Notes under the pieces: model-generated
Seen by the model: only the letters and a program-made list of their open reading frames with translations
What the model was told of the DNA's origin: nothing
The model's database searches: none
Shown: positions 45,140 to 57,100 of the stretch, piece by piece
Position numbering within the stretch: the stretch's first letter is position 1
Layout of the letters: the number at the start of each line of letters is the position of its first letter
Program-made: the position numbers and the translations under genes
Origin: Acidimicrobiia bacterium
GTDB lineage: Bacteria > Acidobacteriota > Vicinamibacteria > Vicinamibacterales > UBA2999
Direction: 5' to 3'
DNA: 64,000 nucleotides
Assembly: GCA_016871275.1 (NCBI GenBank)
Contig: VFZG01000009.1
Coordinates: forward strand, 1-64,000

Positions 45140-48100
45140 AGTGTGACCTCCTCGACATCCTGCTGATCGTCCTCGATCCGTCGCGCCGCCTGCCCGGTCG
45201 CCCACAGCGTGTTGTCGACGTACTCCGACAGCTGGCGAATCGTCGGCTGGCGGAACAGCAGCGGCACGGGCACCGACACGTTGAGCGACGCGCGAATGCG
45301 GCCCACCACCTTGGCCGCGAGCAGTGAATGCCCGCCCAGCTCAAAAAAGTCGTCGTCGATGCCGACGGTATGGATCGTCAGGACTTCGACCCAGATGGCA
45401 GCGAGCGCGCGCTCGGTATCTGTATGCGGCTCAACGCGCGCCTGACGGCCGGAATCATCCGGCGCCGGCAGCGCCCGCCGATTCACCTTGCCGTTCAGGG
45501 TCAAGGGCATCTCGGCAAGCACCATCACCCTGGTTGGCACCATGTAGTGCGGCAGGCTGCGGCCAAGCGTCTCGCGCAGGGCATCCAGGTCGAGTGCGGC
45601 GCCGCTGTTCGGAACCAGGTACGCCACCAGTTCCGCCTCGCCATTCCCCGCACGATGCGCGATCACCACGGACTGCTGTACTTCAGGCTGGCGATCGATC
45701 GCCGCCTCGATTTCACCCAGCTCGATGCGGAACCCTCGCACCTTCACCTGCGAGTCGAGCCTGCCCAGGAACACGACGCTGCCATCCGGGCGACGACGCG
45801 CCAGGTCGCCGGTGCGATAGAGGCGATCCCCAGGATCGCCGCCGAATGGATCAGGCACGAATCGATCCGCCGTGAGATCACCACGCGACGCGTAGCCAAT
45901 CGCCACGCCCTCGCCGCCAATCAACAGCTCACCTGGCACGCCTGCGGGCACCACGCGGAAGCCGCGATCGACAATGTGGAAGCGGGTATTGTGAATCGGA
46001 CGGCCGATCGGCTCGGTCGGCTCCGCCGAGCCGTCACCGATGACGCGATGCACGGAGGACCAGATCGTCGTCTCGGTGGGCCCGTAGACGTTCCACAACT
46101 CAATGCCGGTGGCGAGCAGACGGGTGGACAACTCTCTGGGCAACGCTTCGCCACCGCACAACGCGCGCGTCAACGGCGCCCCCGCCCAACCGGCCTCGAG
46201 CAACAGCCGCCACGTGATCGGCGTCGCCTGCATCACCGTCGCGCCGGTGCGGTGCATGTCAGCGAGCAACGCTGCACCATCACGGGCCGCATCTCGATCG
46301 GCGATCGCGACGGTCGCGCCGGTGACCAGCGGCAGGAACAGTTCAAGCGCCGCGATATCGAAGGAGATCGTGGTCACGGCGAGCAGCACATCCCGCTCGG
46401 TGAGACCTGGTTGCTGCTGCATTGAGCGCAGCAGGTTGACCAGCGCCCGGCCTGGGACCACGACGCCCTTGGGCACGCCGGTCGATCCCGAGGTGTAGAT
46501 CACATAGGCCGCGCTGGCTGGGTGTGACGGCAAGTGGAGGTTGTCCACACTGCAGGCGGACTCTTCCCCGTCATCGATGCACATCACCTGAGCGCCCGAG
46601 GCGGGCACCGTGGCACGCAGCGCCTGCTGTGTGAGGACCACGGTGGCCTGCGAGTCCAGCAGCATGTGACTGAGGCGGTCGGCTGGAAAGGACGGATCCA
46701 TCGGCACGTATGACGCCGATGCCTTGTTGACCGCCAGCAGTCCGACGAGCAGGTCGAGCGAGCGCTCGACCAGCACGCCCACGCGGCTGCCCGGACGAAC
46801 GCCGGTGGCCCGGAGCCGGCGAGCCACCTGGTTGGCGCGTGCGTTCAGGGCCGCATAGGTGATGCGCGTGTGGCCGGCGATGGCGGCAACCCGTGACGGT
46901 ACCCGCGCCGCCTGCTCTTCAAACAGGGACGCCAGCGTGAGGGCATCAGCGGTGACGAGCGTCGGAGCCTGGCGACCCTCGTGTAACAACCGGGAGGTCT
47001 CGTGGACCTCCATCATGGGCCAGTGACCCACTGATTGGTCCAGGTGGTCGGCGACCGTTTCCAGCAACCGGCCGAGGTGGCCGAGCATCCGCTCGATGTC
47101 GGCGCCGGCAAATCGCGAATCGTCGTAGGCGACGCGCAGCGGCAGCTGATCAGCCGGCGCCGTCATCAGCGTGATCGGCAGGTTGGTCTGCTCGAAGACC
47201 TCGAACCCGCTCGCCGTAAACGGGCCGCCCGACGGCGCCGCCGCATCGTCCATCGGATAGTTCTCGAACACCACGATGCTCTCAAACAGCGGCTCAGGCG
47301 CCGGCACGTCGCTGCAGCGCTGGATCTCAACGAGCGGCAGGTGCGCGAACGGATCGCGCTCCACCTGGGCCGCCTGCAGCCGGGCCAGTAGCGCCGACAC
47401 GGTCTCGCCGTCATCGACGGCGACTCGCACCGGCAGCGTGTTGATGAACAGCCCGATCATCGAATCGACCGCGGCCATCTCCGGCGGACGGCCGGCCACC
47501 GTGGCGCCAAACACCACCTCGTTCGATCCCGAATAGCGGCTCAACAACACCGACCACGCCGCCTGAACGACGATGCTCAGGGTGACGTGGCGGGACTGCG
47601 CAAGATGCTGCAGCGATCGAGTCGCTGCCTCGGACAGCGTGTGTGACGCCGCCACGAACCGGCGTGCCTGATCGGCTGGTCCGGCACCGCGATCGATGCC
47701 GAGACGAGTCGGGCTGCTGAAGCCGGCCAGCGCCCGCTGCCAGTACGCCGCCGCCGCGGCGTGATCCTGATTCGCCAGCCACTGGATGTAGTCACGGAAC
47801 GGCCGCGTCGCAGGCAACGTCACCGGCCGCTGCGATAGCAGCGCCTCGTAGACCGACATTGCCTCGTTGAGCAGGAGCGGCAGGCACCAGCCATCCGTGA
47901 GGAGGTGATGGTGACTCCACACAAACTGCGCGCGCGAGCCATCGAGCTGCACCCAGGCGCAACGCATCAGCGGCGGCGCGTCGATGACGAAGCCTCGCTC
48001 GCGATCCGAGCGCAGCAGGTCCGTCAGGCGGGCCGGGCGCTCGGCGTCAGGCACGCCGCGCCAATCGAGCACTTGCCACGGCAGCTCGACGCGATCGAGC

Positions 48101-51100
48101 ACGACCTGCAGGGGCTCGACACCATGGCCGGCGAGAAACGCCGTGCGCAGCGCCGGATGGCGATCGATGACCTGCTGCCAGGCACGCTGGAACAGCTCAG
48201 GGCGCACGTCGCCGTCCAGCACGCACGTCAGTTGAATGATGTCGACGCCGGAGTGTTCCTCGAACAAGGAGTGGAACACCATGCCCTGCTGCATCGGCGC
48301 CAGCGGATACGCATCTTCGACGTGGCGACCCCAGCGCTCAAACAGCGTCGCCAGCGTGGCCTCTGACGGCGCGGCCAGCCGGAAGTCCGACGCAGTGTAG
48401 CCACCGCTCGCGCCGTCCCGACAATGCTCAACCAGCGCCTCGAGCTCCCGAACGAAGTTGTCTGCGACGGCCTGGACCGTGGCCCGATCGTGCAGGTTGC
48501 GGCTGTAGGTCCACTGGAACTCCAGCTCGGCGCCATTGAGGATGCCGTTGATGTCGATCAGGTATCGCCGCCGGCCGGCGGAACTGTGCGCCGCGCCAGA
48601 CGACTCCTCTGCCTGTCCGCTGAACACCTTGCTCCGACCGTCACCATCGAAGCGACCAAGGTAGTTGAAGCTGATTTCGGCTGCCGGCGCCTGCGTCAAG
48701 CCAGCATCAGCCATGTAGGTGAGCAGTCCGAATCGAAGTCCCTTGTCCGGCACGGACCGCAATTGCTCCTTCACGCGTGCGAGTGTGGCACCAGGCCCTT
48801 CTCCTCGCACTCGTGACAACACCACCGGATAGAAGGACGTGAAGACCCCCACCGTCCGGGACAGATCCACCTCGTCAAACAACTCCTCGCGACCGTGGCC
48901 TTCGAGGACGATGCGAATGGCGTCGTCGTTGGTCCACGACGCGATGGCGCGGGTCAATGCCGTCAGCAGCGCGTCGTTGATCTGCGTGCGGTAGGCAGCG
49001 GGCACCGCGGTCAGCAGCGCCTGCGTCGTCCCCGGCGACACGCGTACCGTGACGTGTTCGGCCGAGACGCCCGTATTGTGACCATCGTCTCCTTGCCGAT
49101 CTCGCGGGAGCGGCATCACCGGCACACGGGCCGCCTCACCCCAGTAACGCGCCTCTGCGGTGACGATCGCCGACGAGGCATGGTCCTGCAGTCGTTCGGC
49201 CCAGTGCTTGAACGAAGTCGTCTTCGCCGGCAGCGTCACTGCCTGCCCCGCCTGCAATTGAGCGTAGGCCTGCGCGAAGTCCTCGATGAGGATGCGCCAG
49301 GAGACGCCGTCGACGGCGAGGTGGTGAATCACGATCAGCAGGCGATCGGGTTCGCCGTGACCGAGCCGATACAAGACCGCTCGGACAATCGGGCCGTGGC
49401 CGAGATGCAGGCTCCGCTGGCGCCGCTCCGCGTCGGCGGTGACAGCGGCCCGCGCATCCGCGACCGGCAGATGAGAGACATCGCGGACCACGAACGGCGT
49501 ATCGAAGGTGCCGCCGTCGATGCGCAGGGCCGGAGGATTGACGGTCAGGTCGAATCTCGATCGCAGCGCATCATGGTGCAACAGGAGGTGCTGCACCGCC
49601 GATTCCGCTGGCTTCGACAGCAGCGGTGACGCCGCCAGCAACAGCACCGCCTGGTTGGCATGATGCGGCTCGGGCGACTTGCCCGCGAAGAACCAATGCT
49701 GAATCGGCGTCAGCGGCAGCGATCCGGTGACCAGCCCCTGCTCGGCGTGAATCGTGCGTCGCTCCGGCGCCACGCGAGACAACTCGCCGATCGTCTGCCA
49801 TTCAAACAGCTGGCGAACCGTCAGGCCCAGGCCGGCGCGGTTCGCGCGGCTGATGATCTGGATGCTGAGGATCGAATCGCCGCCCAGTTCAAAGAAGTTG
49901 TCATGAACGCCGACGCGATCGACGCCGAGCACCTCTTGCCAGATGTCTGCGAGCAGCTGTTCGGTCGGCGTTCGCGGCGCGGTGTAGCCGCCGGTCGCAG
50001 CGCGCGCATCAACCGTCGGCAACGCGCGCCGATCGACCTTGCCGTGCTGATTCAACGGCAGTTCGTCGAGGAACACACACGCCGACGGCACCATGTACGC
50101 CGGCAGGCACGTCTTGAGATACGTCTGCAGATCGGCGCCGCCGATCGCCCGGTCTCCGGCGCGGACGCAATACGCCACTAGACGCCTGCTGCCGCCGGCT
50201 GCGTCCCCATGGGCCACGACCGCCGCCGCCCGAATGCCCGCGTGGGCGGTCAGGGCCGACTCGATGTCGCCCAGCTCGACGCGGAAACCGCGAATCTTGA
50301 CCTGGTTGTCGGCGCGACCGATGAACTCGAGAGCGCCATCGGCGCGCCGCTTGACCAGGTCGCCGGTGCGATACAACCGGCTGCCCGGCTCCGACGCGAA
50401 CGGATCCGGCAGGAACCGTTCCGCTGTCAGATCGGGGTGGCCGAAGTAGCCGCGAGCCACCTGACCGCCGCCGACGCACAACTCACCCACGACGCCGGCC
50501 GGCACTTGCTGCAGATTCCGATCAAGCACATAGGCCCGGCAGCCCGGAGCTGCGTGACCAATGTCGGGTGCATGCTCGGCGCCGGGCTCGACCGACGACA
50601 CGGTGATCCAGACCGTCGCTTCGGTCGGGCCGTATTCGTTGTAGAGCGACGCCTGCGGAATCAATTCGGCGTGGCGGGCGACCAGCGCCTGGCTGAGCGC
50701 CTCGCCGCCAACCGCCACGGTTCGCAAGGTCGAGAGCTGCCCGGCGGTCGCCAGGTCGAGCATCGATCCATAGAGTGCCGGCCCGGTCATCACGTGCGAA
50801 CAGCCGGTCTCTTCGAGCCGTCGCACCAGCTCCAGCGGCTCCATCGCGTCGTCGGGTCCGACCACCAGGCAGGCACCCTGGCAGAGCGCCCAGAAGATGG
50901 CGCCGTTGCCGGCGTCGAAGGCAAACGACAGCGGCGAGAACAACGCCGTCATCGGCTCCGTGTAGTAGGCCTGACGCGCCGCGATGGCACGCACCAGGTT
51001 GGCGTGCGACACGGTCACGCCCTTCGGACGACCGCTCGAGCCAGAGGTGTAGATAATGTATGCGAGGTTGCTGGCGTGGACGACGGCTGACGCCGCGGGC

Positions 51101-54100
51101 ACCTCGGACACGTCGTCAACCAACAGCCGCGGCGTCGAGACCGGCGGGAGATGCGCAGCGACATCGCGGCTCGTGACCACCACCGCCATGCCCGTCTCTT
51201 CGGTCATGTGGCGAAGACGATCGGCGGGCGCGCCGACGTCCAGCGGCACATAGCATCCCCCCGCCTTCAACACGCCGAGCATTGCGGCAACGGCATCAAT
51301 ACCGCGATGCAGGAAGATGCCCACCGTGACATCCGGACCGACGCCCTTCGCGCGCAACGCCGACGCCAGGCCGGCAGCCCGATCGTTCAGTGCTGCGTAG
51401 GTGATGGTGTCACGGCCGGCCCGAACCGCCAGCGCGCCAGGGGTGTTCGCCGCCTGCACCTCGAACATCCGCGTGACGGTCGGTTCCGCGGGCGCGACTG
51501 ACGTAATCGCGTCGGACTCGGTCCGATCCACGACCTGAACGTCACGCAGGCGGCGCGTGGGCCCGGCCGCCATTGACGACAGCACGTCCCCGAAATGGCC
51601 GGCCAGCCGATCAATCGTTGAGTCGTCGAACAGGTCGGTGTCGTACTCGAACAGGCACGCCAGACCAGCGTTGGTGCGTTCGAGCGACAGGGTGATGTCG
51701 AACTTGGCGGCCACGGCCGTTGGATCAACGTTGGAGATTCGCAGATCCGTCTGCTGCAGATCCGGCGCCGGGGCATTCTGCAGCACCAGCATGACCTGGA
51801 AGATCGGCGCGTGGCCGAGGTTCCGTTCGGGCCGGAGTTCCTCGACCAGTTGCTCGAATGGCACATCCTGGTGGCCGTAGGCCGCCAGCGCCGTGTTGCG
51901 CACTCGTCCCAGCAGCTCCCGGACCGTCGGCTCTCCCGACAGATCGACACGGAACGGCAGCGTGTTGACGAAGAACCCCAGCAGTGGCTCAAGTTCGGGC
52001 CGCACGCGGTTTGCCATCGGCGAGCCGATCACGATATCGGTGGCGCCGGTGTAGCGATGCAACAGGATCGCGAATCCGGCCAGCGCCGTCATGAACAGCG
52101 TGGCGTCCGCCTGTCTGCCGAGCGCCTCCAGTTGCCCCACGAGCGCCGGCTCGAGGTGGAACGCTTTCAGGCGACCACGATGACGCTGCAACTTCGGCCG
52201 CGGCCGGTCGGTGGGCAGTTCGAGCAGGGCCGGCGCACCGGCGAGTTCGCGGCGCCAGAACTCCCGCTGCGCGCCGATCACCGCATCGCCAAGCCAGGAC
52301 CGCTGCCAGGCCGCATAGTCCGCGTATTGAATCGGCAGTGCCGGCAGCGGCGATGCGGAACCCCGCTCCGCGGCTGCATACCGCGTCGACAGCTCGTGAA
52401 TCAGCACGCCCATCGACCATTCGTCAGCAATGATGTGGTGCACCGACAGCAGCAAGTGGTGAACCGTGGCGCTCTGCCGGATCAGCACCGCGCGCATCAA
52501 CCGATCGCTCGCCAGATTGAACGGCCGCGCGACCTCGGCCGCCATCAGTCGTTCAATCTCAGCCTGCTGCGTGCCCCCCGTCGCCTGAGCGGAGGCGGGC
52601 TGGCTGCGCAGGTCGAGATGCTCGACGTTGACGTGCTCGATCGCGAATCCTGTACCGGGCGTGACCATGACGACCGGGTGGCCGTCCTGCTCGACAAAGT
52701 TGGTCCGCAGCACTTCATGGCGTTCGACCACCGCCTGAAACGCGCGCTCGAGCGCGCTCACGCTCAGCGGTCCGTCGAATCGAACGGCGCCGAACAGGTT
52801 GTAGCTGGTGGAGGCGCCTTCAAGCTGGTCGAGGAACCAGAGACGCTGCTGCGCGAACGATAGCGGCAACGCGTTGACCGCTGCGCGGTCGATCGCCAGG
52901 ATCGGCGGCAGGACCGGGCGCTGCGACGAGCGGTCGGACACCAACCGGACAGCAAGGTCTCCCAGGCGCGGCGCGTCGAACAACACCTGAATCGGCAGCT
53001 CAACACCGCACGTCTCGCGCACGCGCGAGATCATCTGCATGGCCAGCAGCGAGTGGCCACCGAGCTCGAAGAAGTTGTCACCGACGCCGACCCTCGGCAC
53101 ATCGAGGATGTCGATCCAGATTGCCGCCAGCTGCCGCTCGATCTCCGTCGCCGGCGCCACATACGACGCATCGTCCGTGACGCGATCCGGCGCGGGCAGC
53201 GCGTGCCGGTTGAGCTTGCCATTCGGTGTCAGCGGGAACCGGTCGAGGCACAGGATCGCGGATGGCTGCATGTACGACGGCAGTCGCGATGCCAGCAGTT
53301 GGCGAACCTCGGCCATGACCATTCGGTCGCCGGCATTGCGAACCGGGTCGTTGGTGAGCCCGGTGAGCGGGCCTGCTGCCGGCTGGCCGCTCACCACCGC
53401 GGCATGCACTTCGGACGCGGTCCTCGAATCTCCGCGATGGAACAACGCATCGATGCGGCGGCCAGGCTCAGACGCCGACCAGCGGACCGACACTGAGTAC
53501 CCCAGTGACTCCCCAATCTGCCAGATCTCTTCGGGGTCGATGCCGGTCGATTCGAGTCTCGCTCGAACGTCCGAGACGGTCCCGCCCGACGTCCGCTCAC
53601 CGAGCCACTGGAGCACCGCTGCGTCCCCGGCCAGCCTCCGGTTCAGCACGCCCTCGATCAGCATCGTGTTCGCCTGATGACCAGCCAGGATGGCGTGCAC
53701 GGCGTCCCGATCGAGGCCGGCCACAGCGCCATCAATCCGCGTAATCTGCGAGGCCGTAAGCGCGGACGCGGGCGATGCCAGGTGCAGCACCACGTCGTAA
53801 CGGAACCGGCTCATCTCGGTGGCAGCCGAGTGGCGCTTCACCAGCAGTTCGACGCGCGACAGCCGCGGCAACTGCCCGCCAAGCGCCGAAAAGAACTCCG
53901 GCGCAATCAGCAACTCCTCTTCCCGGTCAGCGGTCGCTGCGACACGACGACCCAGTTCCTCTCTCGAGCAGTCGTCAGCCGCCTTGAAGAACTCTACCGA
54001 CGCACGGAACAACCGCGCCAGCGGGAGCGACCGGACGTCGCCGAGGACAATCGCGCCACCATCCTTGACCGCCGCCGCCGCCGTCTTCAGCACGCCGAGG

Positions 54101-57100
54101 AGGTAGTCCGCGCTCGGGAAGTACTGAATCACCGAATTCAAGACGACGGCGTCGTAGCCATGGCGGTCGGCGGGATCGAATGCGTCCGCCTGCGCCCTGC
54201 GTAGCGTGACGTTGGTGAGGCCGCGCCGCTCGACCGAGGCGCGCAGTCGCGCAACCACCGACTCGGACATGTCGATGCCAGTGAACGCTTCGACGTGCGG
54301 CGCCACATGATGCAGCACCATGCCGGTGCCGCAGCCAATCTCCATCACGCGCTTCGGTGACAGCGCCAGGATGCGCGCAACCGTCTCGTCCAGCCAGGCG
54401 CGCATGTCCGGCGCCGGGATCAACTGGCCGGTATAGCTGCTGAACCAACCGGAGGTATCGAACGTCGCGTCCCGGTCCTCGCCAGCCCGCCCGTAAATGT
54501 CGTTCCAGACGGTGCGCCATTTGTCCACCTGGCCATCGACCAGGGTGTCGGTGGCCGTGCTCGCCGTGACCGCCGAATCGCGTTCGAGATACGCGACCAG
54601 CTGCGGCTGGCCAGGCTGGTCCTGGCGGCACAACACCACGGAGTGGCGCACGGCGGGGTGCTGGTCGATCACCGCTTCAATTTCGCCAAGCTCAATGCGG
54701 AAACCACGCAGCTTGATCTGGTGATCGACGCGACCGATGAACTCGATGGTGCCGTCCTGGCGATACCTGCACAGGTCCCCGGTCCGATACATCCGCGATC
54801 CGGGGGCGCCGAACGGATTCGGCACGAACACCGCGGCGGTCAGATCCGGCCGGCCGAAGTAACCGCGCGCCAGGCCGTCGCCGGCGATGCAGAGTTCGCC
54901 GGGCACACCGACGGGCACCGGTTGCACGTGGGCATCGACGATGAAGATCTGGGTGTTGGCGATGGGATGCCCGATGGGTTCCTTCGCCTCAACGGCTGTG
55001 GCAGTACCCGCGTGTTCGACGCGTGAGACGGCAGACCAGATGGCCGTCTCGGTTGGGCCGTAGAGATTCCACAACTCCACGCCCTTCGCCAGGAGTCGCG
55101 CCGACAAATCGGTCGACAGCGCCTCGCCGCCGCAGAAGGCGCGCTCGAGCGGCGTGCCCTGCCAGTCGGTAGCGAGCAGCATCTGCCACGTCGCCGGCGT
55201 CGCCTGCATCACGTTCGCGCCGGACGCCCGCATCGCGTCGAACAGCTTGACGCCGTCGACAGCGGTGTCCTGCGGCACGATCACCACGCGCGCGCCGACC
55301 AGCAGCGGCAGGTACAGCTCGAGCGCGGAGATGTCGAACGAGATCGTCGTGACCGCCAGCAGGACATCGTCTCGATCGAGCCCGGGCTCCCGCCGCATCG
55401 ACTCCAGGAAATTGACCAGCGCGCCGTGCGAAATCTGAACGCCCTTCGGCGTCCCCGTCGAGCCGGACGTATACAGCACGTAGGCCAGCTGATCAGGTCG
55501 AACGGCGTGGTTTGCCGGCGCCGGAGCCGCCGCGATCGTCTCCCAGTCGCGATCGAGCAGTACCCGAATCGCCGGACCATCGGGCAACAATGACGCCGTC
55601 TCGCTGGTTGCCAGGATCACCCGGAGGCGCGAGTTGTCGGCCATCACCGCCAGGCGTTCGGTTGGAAACGCCGGATCCAACGGCACGTACGCACCACCAG
55701 ATTTCAGAATGCCGAGCAGGCCGACGACCGTATCGAAGCCGCGTGGGACGCACACCCCCACGGGCGTCTCCGCACCGACGCCGATCGACTGCAGGAATCC
55801 GGCCACCTGACTGGCGCGCCGGCTGAGCGTCGCGTAGTCGAGTGTCAGGTCGCCGCTCTGTAGCGCGATTCGAGCCGGCTCGCGAACCACCTGCTCTTCG
55901 AACAGCTGCACCACCGTCCTGTCGGCCACCGGCCGGGCGGTCGCATTCCAGTCTGTCAGAACCCGGTCGCGCTCCCCGTCAGTCAGCAGCGGCACGCGCG
56001 ACAGCGGTGTGGCCGCATCGGCCGTCATGCCATCGAGCATCGCCTGGTAGTGCGCCACGACACGCTCGATGGTGGCGTGATCGAACAGGTCGGTATTGAA
56101 CTCGAGCTCGCCCTCGATCATGCCGCCGCGCTCTCGCAGCTTGATCGTGAGATCGAACATCGAGCTGCCGGCGTCGACCGCGATCTCGTCCAGCGTAACG
56201 CCTGGCAGGCGCACGTCATCCAGCGGCGCACTCTGCAGGATGAACATCACCTGGAAGATCGGCGAGAAGCCGAGCTGCCGGGCAGGCTGCAGTTCTTCCA
56301 CCAGGCGCTCGAACGGCACATCCTGATTGCCGAACGCGCCGAGCGCCGACCGTCTGACGCGCGCCATCAGGTCACTCGCGGACGGGTCGCCGGACAGGTC
56401 CATGCGCATCGCCAGGGTGTTCACGAAGAACCCGACCAGCGGCTCCAGTTCCTTGCGCACGCGATTCGCCACCGGCGTGCCGATCACGAAGTCATCCTGG
56501 CGGCTGTAGCGCCACATCACCGCCGCACACGCGGCGCAGAGCGTCATGAACAGCGATGCGTCGTGGCGTCGGCTCAGCGTCCTGATCGCATCCAGGCGCC
56601 GGCCATCGATCGTGAACTGATGGGTGTGACCCCTGAAGGTCTGCACCGCCGGGCGCGGCCGGTCGGTCGGCAGGGCCAGCAACGCCGGCGCGCCCGACAG
56701 GTGCTCGCGCCAGAACGCGATCTGCGGATCCAGCTGCGGTCCGGACAACCACTCACGCTGCCATCGGGCGAAGTCGCCGTACTGAATCGGCAATTCCGGC
56801 AGCGGACTGGGCTGCCCCGCCGCCATGGCGGTGTAGAGCGTGAGCAGCTCCTTGACGATCACGCCCAGCGACCACCCGTCCGAGACGATGTGATGCATGT
56901 TGACCAGCATCGCGTGATCGTGCGGATCGAACCGCAGGAGGGTGGTGCGCATCAAGCGATCGTTCGCCAGGTCGAACGGCCGCCGTGCATCCTCGCTGGA
57001 ACGCCGGGCAATCTCGACATCCCGTCCGGCCTGGTCCAGCCCGGGCAACTCGACCACCGTGCAGTGCCCATCCACGCCATCCCGCACGTGAGCGACGGGT

